Shown here piece after piece: positions 54,858-63,574 of a stretch of DNA of 64,000 nt. The notes under the pieces are model-generated. The model was given only the letters and a program-made list of their open reading frames with translations, ran no database searches and was not told where the DNA came from. Position numbers and translations under genes: made by a program. Source of the stretch: Catenovulum agarivorans DS-2 (lineage in GTDB: Bacteria; Pseudomonadota; Gammaproteobacteria; Enterobacterales; Alteromonadaceae). How positions within the stretch are numbered: the first letter of the stretch is position 1; each line of letters opens with the position of its first letter. Location: NCBI RefSeq assembly GCF_000568405.1, contig NZ_ARZY01000004.1, positions 62,001-126,000 on the forward strand. The letters run 5' to 3'.

Positions 54858-57084
54858 GATAACCTCCCACAGATTAGCGGTACTCTGTGGGCTGCTGTTG
54901 ACCTTTTTATTCATCTTATTTCAATTATCTCCCCCTAATACAGATGCTCGTGCTGGCTTAAACAGGTTAGACGGGTTGTTATACGATATTCGTTTTAATT
55001 TATTGCTACCACATAGACCCAGGTATACCGACAACAATATTGTTATTATTGATATTGATGAGAAAAGTATTCGTGAACAAGGTCGCTTTCCATGGAGCCG
55101 GAGCAAAACGGCAAAAATGGTTGATAAGTTATTTGAAGCTGGTGTTGCAGTCATCGCGTTTGACGTCATGTTTTCCGAAGAAGAAGTCAATCCAGTTGAT
55201 TTTATTCTGGCAAAAACGGCCAAATCAGCCATTGTCGAGCAACACTTACTACCTTATCGAGATGAGTTAGACCCTGATACACAGCTTGCTCGCAGTATTA
55301 GCCAAGGTGATGTCATTCTTGGGGTATTATTTGAGGAGCAGCTGGTGGCAATGTCTGGTCGCTTGCCGGATAGTCCGATAGTGCTAGAACCAGCGGTTGA
55401 TGCTAAAAAAGTAAAAGCCTTTGCTAAACCAGCGTTTGTCGGAGTGGTGGATACATTATTTCAAGCTGCGAAAGAAAGTGGTTTCACGATTAGCCAAGGG
55501 TTTATTAACTCTACGCCTGACGAAGATGGTTCGATTCGCCGCGCAGCTTTGGTGATCAGGCACCAAGACAAATTGTATTCGTCGCTTGCGTTAGAAGCAG
55601 TCAGAGCATATTTGTTTGAGGAGAAAATAAAAGTTCGTACTGAAACTTTTGGTGGCCAACACAATATTGTTGCGGTTGAGTTGAATAAAAAACAGATTCC
55701 GACAGATCAACACGGCCACGTTTTGGTGCCGTATCGTGGTGGTAAACAAAGTTTTGATTATGTTTCGGCAACCGATGTTATCAAGGGTATAGCAGATATT
55801 GATAAGCTCGCTGGTGCGATTGCATTTATTGGTACCTCATCGGTGGGCCTAGCTGATTTGCGAGAAACACCTGTTGGTATTCAATACCCAGGGGTTGAGG
55901 TCCATGCTAATGTAGCAGAAGCCCTGTTGCACCCAGATGTACTGAAGTTTCAGCCAGACATTGCCAACGAACTTGTGGTGGTGATTTTAACCGTTATTGG
56001 TCTGTTGGCCAGCTGTATTATGCCTAAACTTGGCTCAATTAAAATGGCATCAATGGGTGTGTTTTTGTTGGTATTGAGCATCAGTGTTAATTTAATCTTG
56101 TGGCACTTTTTTAACATGGTATTGCCGCTGTTTACAATACTGGCGTTGGTTGTGTCACTTACGATTGTTAATGTTGCAATCGGTTATGTGGCCGAATCGA
56201 ACCAGAAAAAAGTGATTAAAGGCTTTTTTGATCAGTACGTCCCGCCTGCACATATCGACAAGATGTTGAGTGATCCCAGCAGCGTTTCTTTTGATGGTGA
56301 AAGAAAAGTCATGAGTGTACTATTTTCTGACATTCGCAGTTTTACTACCATTTCAGAAAACCTGTCGGCAACGGAGCTAAAACAACTACTTAACCAATAC
56401 TTCTCGCCAATTACCAAAAGTATCCTAGATCACAAGGGAACCATAGATAAATACGTAGGTGATATGGTGATGGCGTTTTGGGGAGCTCCGCTTGATGACC
56501 CCAACCATGCCAATCATGCCATTACAGCCGCATTTGCTATGTTGGAGATAACAGAGGAACTAAATATTAGTTTTGTTGAGCAAGGGTTTCCAGAAATAGC
56601 TATAGGAATTGGAATTAACAGTGGTGAAATGAATGTAGGAGATATGGGCTCTGAATTTAGAAGGGCTTACACTGTGCTCGGTGATGCGGTAAACTTAGGC
56701 AGTCGATTAGAGGGTTTGACAAAATTTTATGGTGTTAAGCTGTTGGTGAGTGAAGCTACACAAGAATTAGCAGATGATTATGTGTATCGACCAATAGACA
56801 GAGTTAAAGTGAAAGGCAAAAATCAAGCTGTCGCAATAGCTGAGCCTATTTGTCGTTTTTCCGAATTAACTGAACAAGATAAAGATGAGTTAACCTTGCA
56901 TTTGCAAGCATATGACCATTATTTGTCACAAGATTGGCAACAAGCAGGTGTATCATTTAGCCATTTGACAAAACAATATCCGGCTAGGAAGTTATACAAA
57001 ATCTACCTAGAGCGTATTGATGAATTGCAAAATCAGGACTTTATTGAAAATTGGGATGGAAGTTTTACCCATACGAGTAAATAA
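54850..57084 (+). CDS. CHASE2-domain adenylate cyclase
   Basis: 744-residue membrane sensor enzyme making cAMP. A first membrane helix (about 9-27), a large periplasmic CHASE2 domain (30-365; DIDEKSIREQGRFPWSR, GSIRRAALVIRHQDK), three helices (about 370-455), then a class III cyclase domain (about 480-665). Metal ligands Asp494 (FSDIRSF) and Asp538 (DKYVGDMVMAFWG), adenine-specifying Lys534, and VLGDAVNLGSRLEG are intact, so it should be active on ATP. CHASE2 senses an unknown envelope signal. Overlaps the MBL gene and is 48 bases from the HD-GYP gene. Confidence 0.9.
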   Translation: MIKITSHRLAVLCGLLLTFLFILFQLSPPNTDARAGLNRLDGLLYDIRFNLLLPHRPRYTDNNIVIIDIDEKSIREQGRFPWSRSKTAKMVDKLFEAGVAVIAFDVMFSEEEVNPVDFILAKTAKSAIVEQHLLPYRDELDPDTQLARSISQGDVILGVLFEEQLVAMSGRLPDSPIVLEPAVDAKKVKAFAKPAFVGVVDTLFQAAKESGFTISQGFINSTPDEDGSIRRAALVIRHQDKLYSSLALEAVRAYLFEEKIKVRTETFGGQHNIVAVELNKKQIPTDQHGHVLVPYRGGKQSFDYVSATDVIKGIADIDKLAGAIAFIGTSSVGLADLRETPVGIQYPGVEVHANVAEALLHPDVLKFQPDIANELVVVILTVIGLLASCIMPKLGSIKMASMGVFLLVLSISVNLILWHFFNMVLPLFTILALVVSLTIVNVAIGYVAESNQKKVIKGFFDQYVPPAHIDKMLSDPSSVSFDGERKVMSVLFSDIRSFTTISENLSATELKQLLNQYFSPITKSILDHKGTIDKYVGDMVMAFWGAPLDDPNHANHAITAAFAMLEITEELNISFVEQGFPEIAIGIGINSGEMNVGDMGSEFRRAYTVLGDAVNLGSRLEGLTKFYGVKLLVSEATQELADDYVYRPIDRVKVKGKNQAVAIAEPICRFSELTEQDKDELTLHLQAYDHYLSQDWQQAGVSFSHLTKQYPARKLYKIYLERIDELQNQDFIENWDGSFTHTSK

Positions 57085-57100
57085 TATAAGAGGCGCAGGG

Positions 57101-57121
57101 ATGTTCAATACGAAAAAATAA
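57101..57121 (+). other. Possible six-codon leader ORF before the HD-GYP gene
   Basis: ATG-TTC-AAT-ACG-AAA-AAA-TAA, with AGAGG eight bases upstream, ends 11 bases before the HD-GYP start, whose own ribosome site is poor. It could couple translation; it could also be chance. Confidence 0.3.
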
Positions 57122-57132
57122 GTGAGCAGTTA

Positions 57133-58830
57133 ATGAGTGAGAGTATTTCGGAGACGATTTCAGATATAGTCCAGCAAGACTTACATGAGCAAGTTGACCA
57201 CCTAATTAAGGTGGGCGTTGCCTTGTCGTCCGAAAAAGATACAACTAAACTACTTGAACAAATTTTATTTGCGGCTCAACAGCTTACTCATGCCGACGGT
57301 GGGACTATTTATTCGGTTACCGAAGACAACCAGTTGAAGTTTGAAACCCTGATCAACCATACATTAAATATGTATATGGGTGGGACCAGTGGTCAAGCAA
57401 TTCCATTCCCCAATATTCCATTGCAAATTGAAGGCCAAGCTAACTTAAATGCGTTGGTCGCTTTTGCCGCCAACAAAGACCTAGTGGTTAATATCCCAGA
57501 TGCCTATCAGCCTTTTGATGGTTTTGATATGACAGCCGCACGAGAAATGGATAAAAAAATCGGCTATCGCACTCAGTCCGTTTTGACCATCCCAATGAAA
57601 AATCATGAAGGTGAATTAAATGGCGTATTGCAGTTAATTAATGCGCAAAAAGTGCAGGCTAATGGGGAGTGTGAAATAATTCCATTTTCACCAGAAATTC
57701 AGCGTTTAGTCGACTCTTTGGCCTCGCAAGCGGCCGTTGCATTAACCAATAGGCAATTGATTGACGATATGCAAACCCTGTTTCAGTCGTTTACAAAGTT
57801 GATTGCACAAGCCATTGATGAAAAATCGCCGTATACCGGTGGCCATTGTCGCCGCGTTCCAGAAATTACCATGTTGCTTGCACAAGCGGTAAACCAAGTT
57901 GACTATGGGCCTCTATCTGAATTTTCGATGACAGACAAAGACATGTACGAGCTCAATATTGCAGCTTGGTTACATGATTGTGGTAAGGTCGGGACGCCTG
58001 AATACGTGATGGATAAAGCGACAAAGCTTGAAACCATTGCGGATAGAATCCATTTAGTTGAAAGTCGATTTGAAATCTACAAACGAGATGTTCAATTAGA
58101 CTATCAGCAACAAATTATTGAAGCGTTGCACGCCAATAAACAAGCCTATGCGCAAGAATTACAGCAACAATTGAATGCTAAGCTGGCAGATCTTAACGAT
58201 GACTTCGAATTTTTACGCAAAGCTAATATTGGTGGCGAATTCATGTCACCAGAAGATCAAAAGCGAGTTGAAGAGATTGGTCATCAAGCAGAGGTTAACA
58301 TTGGTGGTCAGCAGCAAAACTTACTCAGCGATGATGAGATATATAATTTGCAAATTGCACGCGGTACTTTAAATAATGAAGAGCGTAGCATAATAAATCG
58401 GCATATCGAAATCACCATAGATATGTTGGAAGCATTGCCATTTCCAAAACACCTACGCAGAGTGCCAGAATATGCTGGGGGGCACCATGAAAAAATGGAT
58501 GGTACAGGTTATCCACGTCAATTGACCCGAGAGCAAATGTCGGTGCCTGCACGAATGATGGCCATAGCGGATATTTTTGAAGCGCTGACTGCGGCTGACA
58601 GACCGTATAAACCCGCTAAATCATTAAGCCAGTGCTTAAAAATATTGGGCTTTATGAAAAAAGATAATCATATCGACCCCGACTTATTTGATATTTTTGT
58701 TGATTCGGGCATTTATAAAGTGTTTGCCAAAGAGTTTTTAAATCCAGAGCAAATTGACGAGGTCGACCTAGACAAAATTCCAGGGTATGTGCGGCCCGAG
58801 CTGCGCTATCAAAGCAAAGCCGTTACCTAA
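57133..58830 (+). CDS. GAF plus HD-GYP phosphodiesterase with an insertion
   Basis: 565-residue cytoplasmic signalling enzyme. An N-terminal GAF domain (about 25-205; ADGGTIYSVTEDNQLKFE, SVLTIPMKNHEGELNGVLQLIN) is followed by an HD-GYP domain (from about 225). The active-site HD pair is His281-Asp282 (HDCGKVGTPEYVMDKATKLE) and HHEKMDGTGYP begins at His451. The gap between them is about 170 residues instead of the usual 60-65, owing to a coiled-coil-like, Gln-rich insertion (about 325-405). It probably hydrolyses c-di-GMP; the GAF domain may bind a cyclic nucleotide, which would fit the cyclase next door (inference). Confidence 0.88.
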   Translation: MSESISETISDIVQQDLHEQVDHLIKVGVALSSEKDTTKLLEQILFAAQQLTHADGGTIYSVTEDNQLKFETLINHTLNMYMGGTSGQAIPFPNIPLQIEGQANLNALVAFAANKDLVVNIPDAYQPFDGFDMTAAREMDKKIGYRTQSVLTIPMKNHEGELNGVLQLINAQKVQANGECEIIPFSPEIQRLVDSLASQAAVALTNRQLIDDMQTLFQSFTKLIAQAIDEKSPYTGGHCRRVPEITMLLAQAVNQVDYGPLSEFSMTDKDMYELNIAAWLHDCGKVGTPEYVMDKATKLETIADRIHLVESRFEIYKRDVQLDYQQQIIEALHANKQAYAQELQQQLNAKLADLNDDFEFLRKANIGGEFMSPEDQKRVEEIGHQAEVNIGGQQQNLLSDDEIYNLQIARGTLNNEERSIINRHIEITIDMLEALPFPKHLRRVPEYAGGHHEKMDGTGYPRQLTREQMSVPARMMAIADIFEALTAADRPYKPAKSLSQCLKILGFMKKDNHIDPDLFDIFVDSGIYKVFAKEFLNPEQIDEVDLDKIPGYVRPELRYQSKAVT

Positions 58831-58842
58831 ACGGCTTTATTT
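58816..58842. terminator. Bidirectional terminator over two stop codons
   Basis: AAAGCCGTT (58816-58824) pairs with AACGGCTTT (58830-58838) around ACCTA, and TTTATTT follows on the plus strand. The stem includes the ends of both the HD-GYP gene and the convergent tesB. Confidence 0.65.
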
Positions 58843-59694
58843 AAAACGCAGTACACCTTCTTGAACGCAAGAGGCGACCAACTGCCCTTGGCGGTTAAAT
58901 ATTTGCCCTCTTACTAACCCTCTAGCGCCAGATGCCGATGGGCTATCTATTTGGTACAGCAGCCAGTCATCGAATTTAAATGGTCGATGAAACCAGATAG
59001 AGTGATCTATGGTTGCGACTTGCATTTTCGGATCCATAAATGAACGCCCATGTGGTTGTAATGCCGTTCCGAGAAAATTAAAGTCAGAGGCGTACGCTAA
59101 TAAAAATTTATGTGTTGCAATATTATCGGGTACTTCACCATTAGCCTTAAACCACAAATGCCTGTGAGCGGGTAAAACCTCTGGCTGTAATGGGTTGATT
59201 AGTTCTACTGGGCGAATTTCAATCGGTTTGTCGCAGGTAAACTTGTCTCTAACTGATTGTGGGATCAAATGTTGATTAGCCCTAGCAAATTCAAGTTCAC
59301 TCATCAGCTCTTCAGGCCCGACTACGTCTGGCATTTCAGCTTGGTGATTGACACCTTGCTCTTCGATTTGAAAAGACGCGGTCAGGTAAAAAATGGTTTT
59401 ACCATGTTGAATGGCTTCAACTCTACGAGTACTAAACCCTTTGCCATCTCTAATGACATCTACTTTGTAAATTATCGGATGTTTAACATCGCCAGGGCGA
59501 AGAAAATAAGAATGAAAAGAATGGACATCACGCTCAGCTGTGACCGTTTGCTGCGCTGCTGCCAATGCCTGTCCTAGTACTTGACCACCAAAAACTGCAC
59601 CAAAGCCTAAATCTTGCGACTGGCCGCGGTATATACCTTGTTCGATAGTCTCTAAAGACATTAACCCGATTAACTCTTTTAACACGGCACTCAT
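58837..59694 (-). CDS. tesB: Acyl-CoA thioesterase II
   Basis: 285-residue double-hotdog thioesterase hydrolysing medium- and long-chain acyl-CoA. Typical segments: FGGQVLGQALAAAQQTV, VHSFHSYFLRPGDVKHPIIY, FSTRRVEAIQHGKTIFYLTASFQ, and near the end ATIDHSIWFHRPFKFDDWLLY with the catalytic Asp. Length as in E. coli TesB (286). Monocistronic. Confidence 0.95.
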   Translation of the reverse strand: MSAVLKELIGLMSLETIEQGIYRGQSQDLGFGAVFGGQVLGQALAAAQQTVTAERDVHSFHSYFLRPGDVKHPIIYKVDVIRDGKGFSTRRVEAIQHGKTIFYLTASFQIEEQGVNHQAEMPDVVGPEELMSELEFARANQHLIPQSVRDKFTCDKPIEIRPVELINPLQPEVLPAHRHLWFKANGEVPDNIATHKFLLAYASDFNFLGTALQPHGRSFMDPKMQVATIDHSIWFHRPFKFDDWLLYQIDSPSASGARGLVRGQIFNRQGQLVASCVQEGVLRFK

Positions 59695-59835
59695 GTTCCC
59701 TCCAAAAATAATGATTGAATGGTACGACCAGTTAACTATAGCGAATAAATTAGGCTGCGTCTTGGATTGATGTGTTTTTTCTAATTGAACTCAGTATACT
59801 GCGATAGATTAATACACAGGAATAGAAAGAATTAG

Positions 59836-61035
59836 ATGGTAATCAAAGCGTTATTCATACCGGTTGCCTTAGTTGTCCTAAGTTACCTAGCACATGTCGA
59901 ATATCTATTTCAATTTGGTGCTTGGAACCGAGCGTTGGAATGGCTGCCTCAGGTTAGCTTGTTGTTGGCGATTGGATTGGCAGCGCAATATAACCAAATT
60001 AGAGTGATCATTGCTTGTTTGCTTGGGTTGGCGATGTTACCGGAATTAGACTATTGGTTGGCCCATGTGCCAGTTGAAGGTCAGTTACTAAAAGTAACTA
60101 AATTGCTGACGATATCAACGGCTGTTATTTTGGCACTTTGTTTGCCCAATAAAAGTTTACGGCACTGGCTGGGGTGGTTAATCATGTTAGTGGGCATTAG
60201 TCCGCTGGTGATAAACTATTTTGGTTGGCAAGTGTTTCCGTCGCAGTTAGTCAAGTTATTGTCATTTCTAGTTGAAGCCAGATTGCCTGAACCTTTTTTC
60301 TCTTACCCGGTTTTGGCGGTCTGCTTGTTGGTAATTTTACTCAGCCTGCTTGCATGCTGGCGCTATAACCAAGCGCAAGAAGGCGTATTTATTTCTTTAC
60401 TGTGTGCGGGCTGGTTATCTAGCCAATTGGTTGGCAATCAACAACTGGTTGCTTTGTGTTTTTTATCAGTTGCCATATGTGCCATTATCTTTGTCGCTCA
60501 ATATGCATATAGGTTAGCGTATTATGATGAGTTAACTGGCCTGCCTTCGCGCAGAGCACTAAATCAATATGCATCTTCGCTCGGGCGCAATTATATCGTT
60601 GTCATGTCTGACGTCGATCACTTTAAAAAATTTAACGACACCTATGGCCACGATGTTGGTGATCAAGTTTTAAAATTAGTGGCTAGCCGACTGAACCAAG
60701 TTGGTCAAGGTGGCAGGGTATTTCGTTATGGCGGTGAAGAGTTTACCTTGGTATTTAAAGGTCACAAACAAACTAAAGTGGTTGCCGAGCTAGAGCGATT
60801 GCGTCAAAGTATTGCCGAATACGATATGGTTGTAAGAGATAAAACTCGCGCAAGTCAAAGCAAAAAAAATCGTAAAACGAGTGCGCAGTCGAGCAAACAA
60901 GTTGTTAATGTAACCATTAGTTTAGGTTATTGTGTCAGTAATAAATCGTATGGCAGTTTTGACGCTTGTTTAAAAATTGCGGATGAAGCGCTGTATCGAG
61001 CTAAAAAAGCCGGCAGAAACTGTGTGAGTGATTAA
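59836..61035 (+). CDS. Membrane diguanylate cyclase (GGDEF)
   Basis: 399-residue inner-membrane protein with about seven hydrophobic helices in residues 1-230 and a C-terminal GGDEF domain. Active site GGEEF is intact (FRYGGEEFTLV), with DELTGLPSRRAL and SDVDHFKKFNDTYGHDVGD. The product-inhibition I-site RxxD is missing (positions hold Gly), so the enzyme would not be feedback-limited by c-di-GMP through that site. A Lys/Ser-rich insertion (residues about 336-355) precedes VVNVTISLGYC. Ligand of the membrane sensor unknown. Eleven bases before the Nudix gene. Confidence 0.9.
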   Translation: MVIKALFIPVALVVLSYLAHVEYLFQFGAWNRALEWLPQVSLLLAIGLAAQYNQIRVIIACLLGLAMLPELDYWLAHVPVEGQLLKVTKLLTISTAVILALCLPNKSLRHWLGWLIMLVGISPLVINYFGWQVFPSQLVKLLSFLVEARLPEPFFSYPVLAVCLLVILLSLLACWRYNQAQEGVFISLLCAGWLSSQLVGNQQLVALCFLSVAICAIIFVAQYAYRLAYYDELTGLPSRRALNQYASSLGRNYIVVMSDVDHFKKFNDTYGHDVGDQVLKLVASRLNQVGQGGRVFRYGGEEFTLVFKGHKQTKVVAELERLRQSIAEYDMVVRDKTRASQSKKNRKTSAQSSKQVVNVTISLGYCVSNKSYGSFDACLKIADEALYRAKKAGRNCVSD

Positions 61036-61046
61036 AAGGAAAAGCA

Positions 61047-61607
61047 ATGACATCAAAATTAACCGATGAGTCGAATCCTTGGCTGGTGCATAGTAGCCAA
61101 GAAATTTATGCCAATGCATGGATTAGAGTTAGAGAAGACAAAGTGACTACGCCCGCCAATACACCTGGTATATATAGTGTGGTCGAGTTTCAAAATTTAG
61201 CAGTGGGTATTGTCCCTATTGATCAGCACGGTAACACTTGGTTGGTTGGCCAATGGCGTTATCCATTGGAGTCTTACAGTTGGGAAATTATTGAAGGCGG
61301 TTGTCCAAAAGGTGAGAAACCTGAAGATTGCGCATTGCGCGAATTAAAAGAAGAAGCCGGTTTAGTTGCTGACAAGTTACAGCCATTTATGGAATTGTCA
61401 TTGTCGAATAGCTCAACGGATGACACTGCGGTTGTATATGTTGCGACTGGCCTTACCGAAGGGGAAGCCGAGCCAGAAGAAACAGAGCAACTACAGTTGA
61501 CTAAAATGCCGTTATCGCAGGTGTACGAACTGGTATTGGCAGGAAAGATTCACGACGCCATTAGCGTCGCGGCTATATTGAAACTAAAAGCGCTGGGATA
61601 TTTTTAG
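61047..61607 (+). CDS. Nudix hydrolase (ADP-ribose pyrophosphatase-like)
   Basis: 186-residue Nudix protein with a complete box: GGCPKGEKPEDCALRELKEEAG matches Gx5Ex7REUxEExGU. The upstream QWRYPLESYSWEIIEGG resembles NudF-type ADP-sugar hydrolases, which split ADP-ribose or related nucleotide sugars. AAAAGGAAAAG precedes its ATG. It follows the GGDEF gene closely and may share its transcript. Precise substrate not deducible. Confidence 0.85.
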   Translation: MTSKLTDESNPWLVHSSQEIYANAWIRVREDKVTTPANTPGIYSVVEFQNLAVGIVPIDQHGNTWLVGQWRYPLESYSWEIIEGGCPKGEKPEDCALRELKEEAGLVADKLQPFMELSLSNSSTDDTAVVYVATGLTEGEAEPEETEQLQLTKMPLSQVYELVLAGKIHDAISVAAILKLKALGYF

Positions 61608-61629
61608 TTTCACTGGGTTATTGCTCTTG

Positions 61630-61652
61630 AGGGTAGCTTAGTTAGCTACCCT
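61630..61652. terminator. Inverted repeat between Nudix and yqhA genes
   Basis: AGGGTAGCT (61630-61638) pairs with AGCTACCCT (61644-61652) around a five-base loop; the right arm includes two bases of the yqhA stop codon. No clear T run. Confidence 0.45.
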
Positions 61653-62145
61653 AGTGGCTATGCCTAGTAATCTTATCCAAATAGCCCATAGCAAATGCAG
61701 AAACGACAAAAGTCAGATGGATGATGACATACCAGAGCATTTTTTCGCTTTCGATGTTGTCCGCATTCATAAATACTTTTAATAAATGAATTGAAGAAAT
61801 GGCGACAATAGACGCGGCAACTTTGTTTTTAAGAGTGCCAGAGTCCACTTTACCTAACCAACCGAGCTTCTCATTGCCTTCCTCAATATCAATTTTACTG
61901 ACAAAGTTTTCATAGCCTGAAAACATCACCATGATCAGCAGCCCACCAACAAGCACCATATCGATTAGAGAAAGTGTGACCAATATTAAATCGGTCTCTT
62001 TGGTTGCAAAAATATGTGGCATTAGGTGAAACAGTTCTTGGAAAAACTTAATCGACAAGGCGACTAAAACCAAGCTTAACCCGAGGTAAATCGGTGCTAA
62101 TAACCAACGTGTAGCATACAAAACTTTTTCCAACTGCTTTTCCAA
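61651..62145 (-). CDS. yqhA: UPF0114 membrane protein YqhA
   Basis: 164-residue membrane protein with four hydrophobic helices (about 11-33, 50-75, 105-125, 135-155) and the family pattern [40 protein letters not shown] and [21 protein letters not shown]. Function is unknown; homologues are widespread (TIGR00645). A 150-bp repeat lies just upstream. Confidence 0.9.
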   Translation of the reverse strand: MEKQLEKVLYATRWLLAPIYLGLSLVLVALSIKFFQELFHLMPHIFATKETDLILVTLSLIDMVLVGGLLIMVMFSGYENFVSKIDIEEGNEKLGWLGKVDSGTLKNKVAASIVAISSIHLLKVFMNADNIESEKMLWYVIIHLTFVVSAFAMGYLDKITRHSH

Positions 62146-62185
62146 AGCAAACTCCTTTGAGGGAATAAATTAATGGTCGGTATTA

Positions 62186-62337
62186 TAGATCTAAATCAAT
62201 ATTAATAGCGATAATCAGCAGGAGATAAAAGCCATTTAGGTAAGGCAAGTTGGCACAGACATAGTGGTTCTATATCAAGCCAACTTAACGCAGCATAAAT
62301 GGCTCTGATACTCGCAATTTATATTGATTTAGCTCTA
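62186..62337. repeat. 150-bp imperfect inverted repeat, MITE-like
   Basis: The two arms (about 62186-62254 and 62279-62337) are near-complementary: CTAAATCAATAT (62191) with ATATTGATTTAG (62321), GCGAxxATCAG with CTGATxxTCGC, AGCCATTTA (62230-62238) with TAAATGGCT (62296-62304), AAGTTGGC (62247-62254) with GCCAACTT (62279-62286). The left arm carries an extra 11 bases. Central loop 24 bases. Intergenic between yqhA and csp. It could be a non-autonomous mobile element (MITE) or a stable-hairpin repeat. No second copy seen in this window. Confidence 0.65.
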
Positions 62338-62380
62338 CTATGGGAAGAAGCTTCAGGAAGGGCTATTAATGTATAGGCAC

Positions 62381-62407
62381 AAAAAAGCCGACTGATGTCG
62401 GCTTTTT
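62381..62407. terminator. Terminator of the cold-shock gene
   Basis: GCCGAC (62387-62392) pairs with GTCGGC (62397-62402), flanked by an A run on the left and T run on the right, so it can work in both directions. It lies 27 bases after the csp stop. Confidence 0.8.
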
Positions 62408-62433
62408 ACGGTATCAATTAGTTGACAGGTAAA

Positions 62434-62655
<222 letters not shown>

Positions 62656-62721
62656 TTACAAAATAAAACTAAGTTGCCACAGGATCTGACAACCTTTCAG
62701 TTGCGAAAAACCGCAGAAATC

Positions 62722-62751
62722 ATTGTAGCAGCTAAATTGATTAAATGTCGC
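62722..62751 (-). promoter_or_regulatory. Extended -10 promoter of the cold-shock gene
   Basis: On the minus strand TGC-TACAAT (extended -10 at 62722-62730) is preceded by GCGACA (62746-62751) with an 18-base spacer. Start would be near 62715, leaving a leader of about 70 bases that contains short self-complementary segments (TGCG..CGCA, CTGA..TCAG). Confidence 0.55.
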
Positions 62752-62845
62752 TCAATATTTTAAGTTTTTATGAAAATTTTTTAACTTGCTTTTGGCTGTG
62801 GGGTAGTAAAGCTATTATTGAGCATAAAAACAGCGTTAATTCAGC

Positions 62846-63469
62846 TTATTGAGGCTGGTATTGGTACAAATGGTAACAAGATTGGCCAGCTGATTGACTC
62901 TTTAATAACTGCCAATTTTCTGGTGGGGTGAATGAGGTTAACTCTTTCTCATGTTCAACATAGATAAAAGCATTGGCTGCAAGCCAATTATTGTGACTCA
63001 GCAGCTCACAGCAAGGTGTTAATAAGTTTTTCCGAAAAGGTGGATCAATGAATATTAGGTCGTACTGTTGAGTTGCAGGATTGGCCAAATACTTTTGGCT
63101 ATCTGTTGTAATAATTTGACATTGGACATCATTGGTCACATTTAATGAGGCCAAGTTTTGCTTAAGCTGGTTAGCTGCAGAGTTCGACAGCTCTAACATG
63201 GTTAGCTGATTTGCTCCTCTAGATAACGCTTCAAAAGCCAGTGCACCAGAGCCAGCGAAACAATCGAGTACGTTAGCACCTGCAACATCAAACATAATCC
63301 AGTTAAATAAGGTTTCTTTGACTCTGTCGGTTGTTGGACGCAAACCGTCTATATCCATCACGGGCAGCTTTTTTCCCTTGAACATACCAGAAATTATCCG
63401 TACAGCACCAGTATTCTTGCTTGCTTTACGATTTGCTTTATTTTGTCTGCGGGCTGGGCGTGATACCAT
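62846..63469 (-). CDS. rsmD: 16S rRNA (guanine966-N2)-methyltransferase
   Basis: 207-residue SAM-dependent methyltransferase for G966 of 16S rRNA. Visible: VRIISGMFKGKKLPV, RPTTDRVKETLFNWI, SAM loop LDCFAGSGALAFEALSRGA and the catalytic DPPF (IFIDPPFRKN). The N-terminus is basic. Divergent from ftsY, which is the standard gammaproteobacterial arrangement. Confidence 0.95.
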   Translation of the reverse strand: MVSRPARRQNKANRKASKNTGAVRIISGMFKGKKLPVMDIDGLRPTTDRVKETLFNWIMFDVAGANVLDCFAGSGALAFEALSRGANQLTMLELSNSAANQLKQNLASLNVTNDVQCQIITTDSQKYLANPATQQYDLIFIDPPFRKNLLTPCCELLSHNNWLAANAFIYVEHEKELTSFTPPENWQLLKSQSAGQSCYHLYQYQPQ

Positions 63470-63574
63470 TAGTGTCTAAATTTGATGGAAAAATGATATT
63501 TTACCCCAAAGCAGGGTGTTAGAGCCAGTTTCCGACATATTCAACGCGATTTTTTAAAGAGAAAGTTAGCCAAA

